This document shows, one piece after another, positions 15,380-23,044 of a stretch of 41,760 nucleotides of DNA; position 1 is the first letter of the stretch; every line of letters starts with the position of its first letter. The stretch is taken from the NCBI GenBank assembly GCA_000993405.1, contig LBWB01000012.1, forward strand, positions 101,777 to 143,536, written 5' to 3'. A program made the translations under genes and the position numbers. A model generated the notes under the pieces. The model saw only the letters and a program-made list of their open reading frames with translations, was not told where the DNA came from and did not search any database. Origin of the DNA: Candidatus Woesebacteria bacterium GW2011_GWB1_39_12. Its GTDB lineage: Bacteria > Patescibacteriota > Microgenomatia > UBA8517.

Positions 15380-16036
15380 ATGCGCTACACGACATCAAGC
15401 TACCTTAGTGACTCGTTCTGGCTCGTAGACTTCTTCCTTTCTTTGTGGAAAAAAGTAAAGCCGAAAATATATAAATATCTCAGTCGTGCAATCGACTTCG
15501 AATACGACCTTTATATAGAAAGAGTTTACGGAAATCTTTTCACCGGCTTTCTGATAATATACCTGGGCTTAATCGCCTGTTTTGCGCTTACCAAATATAC
15601 CGAAAGATTAAACGGGGTGAGAATTTCAACGATTACCACAAATTCAATGAGTCCTGTTATTACTCCCGGAAGCATAGTAATTTCAGCACCTCATCAAAAA
15701 TATTCGAAAAATGATCTTGTAACCTACAAAGAAGTTAACGTAAAAACAGGTTTTGTTACCGGCAAAGCAATTACTCACAGAATTATAGATGAAGTAAATT
15801 TCGAAGACGGAAGTTTTTTTGTAACCAAAGGCGACTCAAATTCCCAACCGGATCCGGGAAGGGGAACAAAGAGTGATATCTTAGGCAAAGTAGTTTTAAT
15901 TATTCCCTTTTTGGGGTATTTTGACGCGGCAATTAAGTCATTTCCCGGCTTTTTAATTTTTATAGCAATTCCGGCAATCTATCTGATAAAACACGAGCTT
16001 GTATACTTAAAGGAAGCTAACCGTAAGAGAAGTTAA
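15380..16036 (+). CDS. SipW-type signal peptidase I
   Basis: A 218-residue membrane serine protease of the SipW/eukaryotic class. There is an N-terminal cytoplasmic region of ~50 residues, a helix at ~54-72, catalytic Ser89 (TTNSMSP), His133 (AITHRI), the aspartates of KGDSNSQPDPG (~151-158), and a C-terminal helix (~188-206) followed by a basic tail. In Bacillus, SipW cuts TasA-like precursors; here three such precursors lie next to it, which supports the same role. The long N-terminal extension before the first helix is unusual. Its 3' end overlaps the convergent broken gene by 30 bases. Confidence 0.88.
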   Translation: MRYTTSSYLSDSFWLVDFFLSLWKKVKPKIYKYLSRAIDFEYDLYIERVYGNLFTGFLIIYLGLIACFALTKYTERLNGVRISTITTNSMSPVITPGSIVISAPHQKYSKNDLVTYKEVNVKTGFVTGKAITHRIIDEVNFEDGSFFVTKGDSNSQPDPGRGTKSDILGKVVLIIPFLGYFDAAIKSFPGFLIFIAIPAIYLIKHELVYLKEANRKRS

Positions 16037-16772
16037 ATCAATTTCACACTCGCCACCCAAACCTTCTTCAGTTCCTCCAACGTCCTCGTAAGTACAGATT
16101 ATTTTTCCGCCGTCTGCCGAGAAACCCACAATTTCGTAGCGCCTGACAGACCCTTCCGGAACGCTGTCCTTGGTTAAATTTGTTTCTACATTGTCTTCTA
16201 ATGAATAAAGAAAAATATTTGCGGGAGTAGTCTTGGAAGAAGAGTTAACATAAATTATCCTATTAGAATCCTGTGTCCAAACACAATTCTGCCTATTCGG
16301 ACTTACTTCTTCTATGTCAAAACCGGTTATGGTTGCCACATATAAAGCGGGTTCGGGCGCAGGCGGCCATGATTCAAAACAAATTTTCGTTTCATCCGGA
16401 GAAACTGCTACTTTTGCAAAGCCGGTAATTCCGGTTGATTCATATTTCTCTTTGTCTATTAAAACGCTTACTTCACCTTGCGGAATTTCTCTGACGACGC
16501 TGCCGTTTTTAACTTTGATCTGGTCAGGACTAAAAGCGGGAGTAGGTGTCAAAGTCGGAGTCAATTGGGCAGCTGTATTTTCAGAACCATTTTTCAGCTT
16601 CTGATTTTGGCTATAAAGATATGCGACTGAAAAATTTAAATCCAGACCCGGACTTCTTTGATACGCCGGTAAACTGTGCTGAAGGTTGTGGTGATTGGGG
16701 CGGTTCGTTATCCATCTTTGGCACAGGATTAATTGGTTGCACTGGATTTATTTTTTGTTCCTGGTTTTCCAT
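16007..16772 (-). pseudogene. Secreted propeller-like protein with a frameshift or deletion at its membrane segment
   Basis: Two minus-strand frames appear to be one gene. Frame one starts at ATG 16772 (MENQEQKINPVQPINPVPK) and reaches SGSGFKFF before a stop at 16611. The second frame enters near there with FSVAYLYSQNQKLKNGS, the typical end of a membrane helix, then a TPTLTPTP linker and a 175-residue domain. That domain has TolB/PD40-like strings (VAVSPDETKICFES, CVWTQDSNRIIYV, VGFSADGGKIICTYE). Most of a transmembrane helix seems to be missing between the parts, so a small deletion with frame change is likely. The distal part alone could start at TTG 16564, without a signal. Confidence 0.62.
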
Positions 16773-16849
16773 ACATCAACTATACAACACTTTTTAAAAA
16801 TCTATCAACTACTAGACAGAAGTAAATATTTTTTGTTAAGATAATTAAT

Positions 16850-17053
16850 ATGAATGCGCTTGAATTTTTCTTTCTTCTTTATTTTATAGTCGCCGCCTTT
16901 ATTTATGCAATTCAAAGAAGGGGAGCCATACCTTTTACTCTACCCGGGGACATCTATATTCACATCGGCCAAAAAAAAATATATATTCCCCTGGGCAGCT
17001 CCTTAATAATAACTATAATACTTTTCCTAATACTTAACCGCTTTAGAAAGTAA
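16850..17053 (+). CDS. DUF2905 family small membrane protein
   Basis: 67 residues with two membrane helices: LEFFFLLYFIVAAFIYAI and SLIITIILFLILNRF. Between them is the family motif FTLPGDIYIHIGQKKIYIPLGSS, which matches the GDI-x-I-x-R-G-x-x-x-x-PL pattern of DUF2905 proteins. The function is unknown in all bacteria. It starts the plus-strand group with superoxide dismutase, whose ATG follows four bases after its stop, so the two are surely cotranscribed. Confidence 0.85.
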   Translation: MNALEFFFLLYFIVAAFIYAIQRRGAIPFTLPGDIYIHIGQKKIYIPLGSSLIITIILFLILNRFRK

Positions 17054-17057
17054 TAAC

Positions 17058-17672
17058 ATGGAACACAAACTTCCGGATTTACCTTATCCATACAATGCGC
17101 TAGAACCTTATATAGACACCCGGACAATGGAAATACACCATTCCAAACACCACCAGGCTTATGTCACTAACTTAAATGCGGGGTTAAAAAAATATCCGAA
17201 ACTATTAAAATTTGACGTTGACTATTTAATAACCAATATTTTAAAGCTGCCGACTGATATCAGAAGTCTTGTCCGGAATAACGGCGGCGGTCACTCAAAC
17301 CACAGCTTTTTTTGGGATGTTATGACTCCGGCAAAAAAAAGCGGAAAGCCTCAAGCAAAATTACTTAAAGAAATAGAGGGCTCATTCGGAAGTTTCAATT
17401 TATTCAAGGATAAATTTACGGCAGCTGCATTGGGAAGATTTGGCAGCGGCTGGGCTTGGTTGACTCTCGAAAACGGCAATTTAACGATCGAGGATACCCA
17501 AAATCAGGATTCTCCAATTTCTAAAGGCAGGGTACCAATTCTTGGACTTGACGTTTGGGAACACGCATACTACCTTAAATATCAAAATAAAAGAGCAGAC
17601 TACATTTCTGCCTGGTGGAATGTAGTAAATTGGGCGGAAGTGGAAAAGAATTTGTCTAAAGCTTTAAAGTAA
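17058..17672 (+). CDS. Superoxide dismutase, Fe/Mn family
   Basis: A 204-residue cytosolic enzyme that converts superoxide to oxygen and hydrogen peroxide. The N-terminal PDLPYPYNALEPYID and HHSKHHQAYV carry the first metal-binding His. NGGGHSNHSFFWDVM carries the second, and LDVWEHAYYLKY supplies the Asp and third His. GSGWAWL and the C-terminal ISAWWNVVNW are family-typical. There is no signal peptide. Fe versus Mn use cannot be decided reliably by eye. Many CPR genomes lack oxygen defence genes, so its presence suggests at least occasional exposure to oxygen. Confidence 0.96.
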   Translation: MEHKLPDLPYPYNALEPYIDTRTMEIHHSKHHQAYVTNLNAGLKKYPKLLKFDVDYLITNILKLPTDIRSLVRNNGGGHSNHSFFWDVMTPAKKSGKPQAKLLKEIEGSFGSFNLFKDKFTAAALGRFGSGWAWLTLENGNLTIEDTQNQDSPISKGRVPILGLDVWEHAYYLKYQNKRADYISAWWNVVNWAEVEKNLSKALK

Positions 17673-17714
17673 ATTGAGTATTTACTTTTAATAATTAATG
17701 TTTAACATAATTTA

Positions 17715-18374
17715 ATGGCAGCTAAATCAAAAGTTAAGAATGAAAACGTGTCGAAAATAAATAAATCGACTCTAAACAAATATTTTAAAAGCTTTAAATC
17801 CAGAAGATATTTAATTTTAGTTATATTTCTAATTTTAGTAGGAATAGCTTTATATCTTGGTAAAAGTTTATTTATTGCAGCTATTGTAGGCGGACGGCCA
17901 ATTACACGCTTAGAGCTCGTCAAAGAACTTGAGAAGCAGTCAGGCAAGGAGACTCTTGATAATTTGGTTACTAAAAACCTCATAAATCAAAAGGCCCAAA
18001 AAGAAGGAGTTACAATTTCTAATGAGGACATTCAAAAAGAAATAGAAAACATAAGTAAAATGGTTGAGTCGCAAGGTTCAACTTTGGATGCGGCTCTTTC
18101 CATTCAGGGTCAAACAAGGGCTGATTTAGAAGAAAATATTCGTGTCCAAAAAACGGTAGAGAAAATGCTACAAGACGAAGTAAAAATTTCCGACGCGGAT
18201 CTGTTAAAATATTTTGAAGATAATAAAAGTCTATACGGAAATGAAGCCAAGTTCGAAGACTTAAAAGAAGATATACGCGGGCAATTGAAACAGGAAAAAC
18301 TTTCAGCAGCTTTTCAGGAATGGATGACTAAATTAAAAAGTGAATCGAAAATCATTTACTTCGTAAATTTTTAG
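17715..18374 (+). CDS. SurA N-terminal domain protein, membrane anchored
   Basis: 219 residues: a basic cytoplasmic N-terminus, one helix (YLILVIFLILVGIALYLG), then a SurA_N-like helical chaperone domain. Family-like strings are NLVTKNLINQKAQKEGVTISNEDIQKEIENI, TRADLEENIRVQKTVEKML and VKISDADLLKYFEDNK, ending with FEDLKEDIRGQLKQEKLSAAFQEWMTKLK. No parvulin peptidyl-prolyl isomerase domain is present, so it should act as a holdase chaperone outside the membrane rather than as an isomerase. That is useful in a cell exporting many surface proteins, which is inference. DUF5652 follows after three bases. Confidence 0.85.
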   Translation: MAAKSKVKNENVSKINKSTLNKYFKSFKSRRYLILVIFLILVGIALYLGKSLFIAAIVGGRPITRLELVKELEKQSGKETLDNLVTKNLINQKAQKEGVTISNEDIQKEIENISKMVESQGSTLDAALSIQGQTRADLEENIRVQKTVEKMLQDEVKISDADLLKYFEDNKSLYGNEAKFEDLKEDIRGQLKQEKLSAAFQEWMTKLKSESKIIYFVNF

Positions 18375-18377
18375 TCC

Positions 18378-18647
18378 ATGTTCTGGCAAAATTTTCTAAA
18401 TTCAAACCCAAGATACGGTTTTCCTACGATTCTTTTTTTAATATTCCTTATCTGGCTTTTTGTGTGGAAGGGATACGGCCTTTGGAGAGCGGCAAAAAAC
18501 GGACAAAAATACTGGTTTATTGCAATGCTTATTGTAAGTTCGCTTGGAATTCTTGAAATAATCTATTTATTCTTTTTTCAAAAAGAAGGCAAATTAAGTT
18601 TTAAGAAAATTATAAACTCGCTTACTAAAATTACAAAAAGAAAATAG
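18378..18647 (+). CDS. DUF5652 family membrane protein
   Basis: 89 residues with two hydrophobic segments (ILFLIFLIWLFVW and WFIAMLIVSSLGILEIIYLFFF). The motif WKGYGLWRAAKNGQKYWFIAMLI between them is the signature of DUF5652, a family I know mainly from CPR genomes. The C-terminus is basic. It lies three bases after the SurA-like gene and converges with the metallopeptidase gene. The function is unknown. Confidence 0.82.
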   Translation: MFWQNFLNSNPRYGFPTILFLIFLIWLFVWKGYGLWRAAKNGQKYWFIAMLIVSSLGILEIIYLFFFQKEGKLSFKKIINSLTKITKRK

Positions 18648-18648
18648 T

Positions 18649-19053
18649 TTATCGGCTTCTAATGTAGTTCGTATATAATTCTTCGACTCTATCGTGGAAA
18701 TTTCGCTTGCCACGTCGCCTTATATGCGGAAGCAGACTACCTGAAAAATTTTTAGGGATGTGTGCAATTTCATGAAGAAGTACTCTATCCTGCTCTCTAA
18801 CGGACAGTTCGTCGTATTTTTCTGATAAGACCTCTATTATATAAGCCGGTCCTTTGCCTAACGCCAATTGCCATACTTTCGAAAGTCCCCAAATTCTGGC
18901 GTATGCGCGTGACGATGAATTTTTTGATCTGAAGCAATATATGGAAGATTTTTTAATCCAATCAAGATTTAAAGAATTCTGCAAGTGGTTGAGCCTTCTT
19001 TTAATGTCCGGTGCTGGTTTCCAATCAACGCTAAGTCTTTTTTTTCTTCTCAT
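18649..19053 (-). CDS. Putative metallopeptidase (phage-metallopeptidase/SprT-like fold)
   Basis: 134 residues with the zinc-protease motif HEIAHIP near residue 88 (Leu-Leu-His-Glu-Ile-Ala-His) and a following HIRRRGKRNFHDRVEELY that may supply the third ligand. The rest matches the short putative phage metallopeptidase family (PF18894 type) that is common in CPR chromosomes: SSRAYARIWGLSKVWQLAL and YIIEVLSEKYDELSVREQDRVLLHE. It has no signal peptide. The substrate is unknown. The name comes from a domain family and is not evidence of a prophage here, since no other phage genes flank it. Confidence 0.78.
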   Translation of the reverse strand: MRRKKRLSVDWKPAPDIKRRLNHLQNSLNLDWIKKSSIYCFRSKNSSSRAYARIWGLSKVWQLALGKGPAYIIEVLSEKYDELSVREQDRVLLHEIAHIPKNFSGSLLPHIRRRGKRNFHDRVEELYTNYIRSR

Positions 19054-19115
19054 AATTATAGGAACAAAGTTTATTCAATTAGCATCGGTTAAGTTATTTT
19101 ACAAGCACAGCTTGC

Positions 19116-19134
19116 AAAGTGCTTATTGCACTTT
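19116..19134. terminator. Hairpin over the stop of the EF-like gene
   Basis: AAAGTGC (19116-19122) and GCACTTT (19128-19134) pair around TTATT. On the minus strand the stop codon of the EF-like gene lies in the loop, and a second possible arm (GTGC/GCAC) follows downstream. It probably ends the ruvC transcript. Confidence 0.5.
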
Positions 19135-19377
19135 ATAAACTTCTGCTCCCTCTTTAACCTCCTGATTGGCTTTCAAGCCAACTACGTCGCCTTTTTTAGC
19201 GCTCTCTATCTGGTTATGTTCAACTTGTATAGAACCAACTTCCTGCTCAAACATATCTTCTCCGCCCCTGACGAATTTAATTTTGTCTCCGACAGCGAGA
19301 TCGGAATCAAGTTCAACTATAGCAACCTGAATTTTATCGTAATAGTGTGTTACTTTTCCGACTTTAAAATCAGCCAT
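19123..19377 (-). CDS. Translation elongation factor-like beta-barrel protein
   Basis: 84 residues forming a single EF-Tu domain-2-like barrel: VGKVTHYYDKIQVAIVELDSDLAVGDKIKF, then SIQVEHNQIESAKKGDVVGLKANQEVKEGAEVYKV. The layout is that of the barrel in EF-Tu and in U32 peptidase C-terminal regions, with no GTPase. Such free barrels recur in CPR and archaea; the role is unclear. The start is supported by AAGGTGAT nine bases before the ATG. It follows ruvC by six bases on the minus strand. Confidence 0.83.
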   Translation of the reverse strand: MADFKVGKVTHYYDKIQVAIVELDSDLAVGDKIKFVRGGEDMFEQEVGSIQVEHNQIESAKKGDVVGLKANQEVKEGAEVYKVQ

Positions 19378-19383
19378 TCTCTA

Positions 19384-19881
19384 TCACCTTCTCTCCGTAC
19401 TCATTGCGTGTGTAAGTGCAACTGCCAGTGCGTCCGCTGCATTGTCAAAATGAGTTTTTTTGTGCGCTTCACTTTTAACTTGATTTCCAAGTATTTTCCT
19501 TATGGCCTTTTGAATATCTTTTTTCTTTGCACGTCCATCGCCAGTAATTACTTTTTTGATTGTTCCCGGAGCGTATTCAACGACTTTAACATTAGTTTTT
19601 GAGGCCGCTAAGAGAAGTACGCCTTGGGCTTGGCCTACTGCGATAGCAGTTTTTGCGTTAGTCGCAAAAAATACTTTTTCCATTACGAAAAGGTCGGGAG
19701 AGTTTGATTTTATAATAGCCAACGTTTGTTTATAAATTACTTCAAGACGCTTCTCTTTAAAACCGTCCTTGTCAGTTTCAATAAGGCCCCATTTAATTAC
19801 TTTGGCGCGTCCTGTGCCATTAGACTCAACCAAGCCATACCCCGTTGTCGCCGTACCCGGATCAATTCCTAATATGAGCAT
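19384..19881 (-). CDS. ruvC: Holliday junction resolvase RuvC
   Basis: 165 residues, the usual size. Catalytic Asp7 lies in LGIDPGTATTGYG and Glu68 in LFVMEKVFF. The C-terminal motif reads HFDNAADALAVALTH: the last acidic residue is Asp150, but Asn147 stands where Escherichia coli has Asp138. Thermus RuvC has His there, so the position tolerates change. RuvC nicks four-way junctions symmetrically during recombination. A TATAAT seven bases before the ATG suggests a leaderless start. No ruvA or ruvB is in the window. Confidence 0.95.
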   Translation of the reverse strand: MLILGIDPGTATTGYGLVESNGTGRAKVIKWGLIETDKDGFKEKRLEVIYKQTLAIIKSNSPDLFVMEKVFFATNAKTAIAVGQAQGVLLLAASKTNVKVVEYAPGTIKKVITGDGRAKKKDIQKAIRKILGNQVKSEAHKKTHFDNAADALAVALTHAMSTERR

Positions 19882-19953
19882 TAGAGTTATTATAGCAAAG
19901 AAAGCTTATTGGGTTATAATCAAATGTGAAATTGGCTTTTGGAAAATAGAAAT

Positions 19954-20649
19954 ATGAAGATTATTATATTGCACGGCGATAACACACTGGAAAGTTACGA
20001 GAGACTGCAAAAATTTATAGACAACGCCCAATCGCGAAGTTGGGAAATAACTAGAATTAGTAATGCTTCTCAAAACATTCCCGAAGCTTTGGTTTCTACC
20101 TCGCTTTTTGACAAAGAAAAGTTTGTAGTAATAGAGAACGCCAATTTAATTAATAAAACTACAGCAAATTGGTTGAAGAAAAATGGTTCAGAATTAAATC
20201 TCACTCTTATAATTTATAACCAGGGAATACTTAGTCAAACTTTTTTGAAACAACTCCCGAAGATCGATAAAGTCGAAGAATTCAAGCTCCCAAAACTAAT
20301 CTGGTCGTTTTTGGATTCTTGCTTTCCAGGAAATGCAAAAAATGCTTTACTGTTGCTCCACGAAATTATTAAAAACGAACCTGTAGAATTTGTTTTTTCC
20401 CTTTTAGCAAAACATTTACGTGATTTGTATTGGGTAAAAGTAGATTCCCCTCCGGGCCAAAGGCCCTCAGGGCCGGTGGCTTACCCTTCATGGAGAGTGG
20501 AAAAACTTAAACGTCAATCTCATAAATTCTCGGAAGGATCACTTGAAGATTTAATAAATAGCCTTGCCCAAGCCGACATCAAAGCCAAAACGTCACAGGG
20601 AGAATTAATTGACCTTCTTGATTTTATTATAGCAACCAAATTAGAATAG
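19954..20649 (+). CDS. holA: DNA polymerase III delta subunit-like protein
   Basis: A protein of ~231 residues, shorter than typical HolA (about 330), corresponding to the clamp-loader delta subunit. The opening IIILHGDNTLESYERLQKFID and the region SLFDKEKFVVIENANL match the family. The C-terminal collar part includes FSLLAKHLRDLYWVK and SLEDLINSLAQADIKAKTSQGELIDLLDFII. Between them the residues SPPGQRPSGPVA come from a GC-rich palindrome inserted in frame. The start is the ATG at 19954; the TTG at 19939 is less likely. It is followed by the phosphomannomutase gene after 12 bases. Confidence 0.8.
   Translation: MKIIILHGDNTLESYERLQKFIDNAQSRSWEITRISNASQNIPEALVSTSLFDKEKFVVIENANLINKTTANWLKKNGSELNLTLIIYNQGILSQTFLKQLPKIDKVEEFKLPKLIWSFLDSCFPGNAKNALLLLHEIIKNEPVEFVFSLLAKHLRDLYWVKVDSPPGQRPSGPVAYPSWRVEKLKRQSHKFSEGSLEDLINSLAQADIKAKTSQGELIDLLDFIIATKLE
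20447..20479. repeat. GC-rich palindromic element inside holA
   Basis: GGGCC-AAA-GGCCC overlaps GGCCC-TCA-GGGCC, making a compact double palindrome in an otherwise AT-rich gene. It is in frame and encodes SPPGQRPSGPV, which interrupts the conserved sequence between LRDLYWVKVD and YPSWRVEKL. It looks like an inserted dispersed repeat. Confidence 0.65.
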
Positions 20650-20661
20650 AATTCTTGAATT

Positions 20662-22056
20662 ATGAAAGTTGATCCTACCGTATTTAAGGCGTATGACATT
20701 AGGGGTATAAATGACGAACAATTAAGCGACGAATTTGCAGAACACTTAGGTAAAGGATTCGGAACATATTTAAAAAGAAAAGGGACTTTGGATTGTTTAG
20801 TTTGCAGAGATACGAGGGTAACTTCTGAATCTTACGAAAAGCATTTAGTAAATGGGCTTTTGTCTGTAGGAGTCAATGTCCACGATATGGGATTGGCCTT
20901 GGCTTCACACTTGTATCACGCCCGACATTACTACAATATCGATGGTGGTGTTATGGTTACAGCAAGCCACAACCCCCCTAATTACAACGGTTTCAAACTA
21001 TGTTCTGGAATAAATGCCATAGTTACTGAAGAGATACAAAAAGTTAAACATATAGTTGAGCAAGAGGACTATGATAAGGGCGAAGGAAAAGTATTTGATA
21101 TAAAGGAAGCAAACAAAGTTTACTATGATGAAATTAAAAAAAGAATAAAATTTAAAAAGCCTTTGAAGATAGTGGTTGATGTTGGTCACCAAACACCTTC
21201 CTTATTCATTCCACAATTTTTAAAAGATTTGGGTTGCGAGGTTGTTGTCCTACATGAGAATCTAGATTCATCGTTTCCAGCAGGTGTGCCCGATCCAGTC
21301 AATCAGGAATTTATGAAATACACACAAGAAGCGGTAATTCAAAATAAAGCGGATGCAGGAATTGTAATGGATGCTGATGGCGACAGGGGTGGAATAGTTG
21401 ACAATAAGGGCCAAATTTGGATGGGTGATATGATTCTAGATTTATTAGTCAGAGATTTTCTACCTAAAAATAAAGGTGCAAAAGTAATAGTAGAAGTAAA
21501 GGATTCTGAGATTGTTGTCGAAGATACCGAAAGACTTGGAGGAATACCAATTTTTTGGAAAACCGGACACGCGTTACTCGATCTAAAAGTGTATGAAGAA
21601 AAAGCGTTGTTGTGTGCTGAGATGAGTTGTCATTATTGGGTAACTAAAGATTGGTATGTTTTTGACGATACACCTTTTGCTTTAACACACGCACTAAGGA
21701 TACTTTCTGAAAGTAACAAACCTCTTTCAGAAATAATGGCAGAAATCCCTAAATATCCGAGCACTCCAGAAATCCGATTCAAGTGTCCAGAGGATAAAAA
21801 AGAATATGTAGTTAGCGAGGGAGTAGAATATTTTAGAAATAAATGTGACAAAGTTGTGGATGTTGATGGTATTAGGGGATACAAACACAATGGTTGGTTT
21901 TTACTTCGAAAATCTAATACACAACCATTACTTTCAGTTAGAGCTGAATCTAAAGATAATGAAAGCTTGAATAAACTAAAAACATTTGTGGGAGATTTTT
22001 TCAAAAGGTACGACTTTATAGATTTTGATTGGAACAAGCAATATGAAGAGGCTTAA
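20662..22056 (+). CDS. manB: Phosphomannomutase/phosphoglucomutase
   Basis: 464 residues of the alpha-D-phosphohexomutase family, which interconverts hexose 1- and 6-phosphates. The opening FKAYDIRGINDEQL, the phosphoserine loop VTASHNPPNYNGFKL (Ser that carries the phosphate), the metal loop DADGDRGGIVD, the sugar-binding loop (CAEMSCHYW in place of the more usual GEXSGH) and the phosphate-binding loop LRKSNTQPLLSVRAE are all in order. The Met-Ser-Cys-His variant of the sugar loop could shift substrate preference. It probably feeds GDP-mannose or glucan precursors, together with the isomerase downstream. Confidence 0.93.
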   Translation: MKVDPTVFKAYDIRGINDEQLSDEFAEHLGKGFGTYLKRKGTLDCLVCRDTRVTSESYEKHLVNGLLSVGVNVHDMGLALASHLYHARHYYNIDGGVMVTASHNPPNYNGFKLCSGINAIVTEEIQKVKHIVEQEDYDKGEGKVFDIKEANKVYYDEIKKRIKFKKPLKIVVDVGHQTPSLFIPQFLKDLGCEVVVLHENLDSSFPAGVPDPVNQEFMKYTQEAVIQNKADAGIVMDADGDRGGIVDNKGQIWMGDMILDLLVRDFLPKNKGAKVIVEVKDSEIVVEDTERLGGIPIFWKTGHALLDLKVYEEKALLCAEMSCHYWVTKDWYVFDDTPFALTHALRILSESNKPLSEIMAEIPKYPSTPEIRFKCPEDKKEYVVSEGVEYFRNKCDKVVDVDGIRGYKHNGWFLLRKSNTQPLLSVRAESKDNESLNKLKTFVGDFFKRYDFIDFDWNKQYEEA

Positions 22057-22096
22057 GTGATTAACTAAAAATATTTCCACTTTTAGCTAAAATTTT

Positions 22097-22897
22097 ATGT
22101 CTTCTAAAAACGAACTGAGAGATTTTCTCTTCTTTACAAGAAAAATTGCAAAAAAAGCAGGTCAAATACTTCTTAATGAACGGAATAAAGTAAAAATTGT
22201 TAGGCAAAAGGATATACAGGATTTTACGACAAGTGCAGATATTCTTTCTGAAAGATTTATTATCGATTCAATAGAGAAAAAGTATCCTGAACACGGGATA
22301 TTATCTGAAGAAAAGGGAGAAATAAAAAAAGAGTCCGACTATCGCTGGGTTATAGATCCGTTGGACGGAACCAAAGAATTCACAAGAGGAATACCCTTAT
22401 TTAACGTTTCCATTGCCTTAGAATTCAAATGTGAATTAATTGTTTCTTCTGTTTACCGCCCAATGGATAACTCTTTATACAGCGCAGCAAAAAAGGTCGG
22501 AAGTTTTTTAGGAAATGAAAAAATTAAAGTATCTGAAGTTAATTCATTAGATAAATCTTTTATTTATTGTTATCTTCCTTCCTATCACAGGCAAAAAGAA
22601 AAATACGATTGGGCTTTTAAAATACTTGAAGAGATAGGAAAGCGAGTCTATCGTTTGCGATCTTTATCCGATGAAAATACCGCTCTCTGTTGGCTTGCCC
22701 AAGGGGGAATAGAAGCCTACATAAACTTAAGTAATCCTCCAAAATGGCATGACATTGCACCTGGCTTATTAGTAGCCCAAGAAGCAGAAGCATTAATAAC
22801 TGACTCGAAAGGTAATTCTTTTAGTAAAAATCATTTTGACGGTATTGTGGCCTCAAGCAGTAAAATTCACGATCAAATATTAGATATATTAAAATGA
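22097..22897 (+). CDS. Inositol monophosphatase family phosphatase (CysQ-like)
   Basis: 266 residues with the family's two metal motifs: EEKGE (ILSEEKGEIKK) and IDPLDGTKEFTRGIPLFNVSIAL. The third, WHDIAPGLLVAQEAEA, lies near the C-terminus. Such Mg-dependent, Li-sensitive phosphatases act on inositol phosphates, fructose 1,6-bisphosphate, histidinol phosphate or 3'-phosphoadenosine 5'-phosphate. The Thr-Lys-Glu-Phe after DPLDG resembles CysQ, but the operon position after a phosphohexomutase would also suit a sugar-phosphate substrate. The substrate is not resolved. Confidence 0.9.
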   Translation: MSSKNELRDFLFFTRKIAKKAGQILLNERNKVKIVRQKDIQDFTTSADILSERFIIDSIEKKYPEHGILSEEKGEIKKESDYRWVIDPLDGTKEFTRGIPLFNVSIALEFKCELIVSSVYRPMDNSLYSAAKKVGSFLGNEKIKVSEVNSLDKSFIYCYLPSYHRQKEKYDWAFKILEEIGKRVYRLRSLSDENTALCWLAQGGIEAYINLSNPPKWHDIAPGLLVAQEAEALITDSKGNSFSKNHFDGIVASSSKIHDQILDILK

Positions 22898-22997
22898 TGA
22901 AATAGGTATATCCACTTGGAAGCAACTAAACTAGTGCCTAAGATTAATTTCTTAAAGTATTTAAATTTTCTGAAATCTCCTGCTAAACTTAATTAAC

Positions 22998-23025
22998 TAC
23001 GTTCACCAATTTATGGGCGGTCGTA
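22998..23025 (+). repeat. 28-bp direct repeat, left copy (overlaps the PaaX/Cas2-like promoter)
   Basis: TACGTTCA, ten bases, then GGCGGTCGTA. It recurs at 23799-23826 with 22 of 28 positions identical and with both conserved blocks exact. Here it spans a possible -35 (TTCACC) and abuts a -10-like TATAAA, 19 bases before the ATG at 23045. Confidence 0.8.
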
Positions 23026-23044
23026 TAAAATATATTGAACAGAA

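Noticed and set aside
18649-19053. Prophage remnant suggested by the phage-metallopeptidase name and the holin-4 family protein at 40980
   Set aside because: Both families are common chromosomal genes in CPR, lie 22 kb apart, and no capsid, tail, integrase or terminase genes are present.
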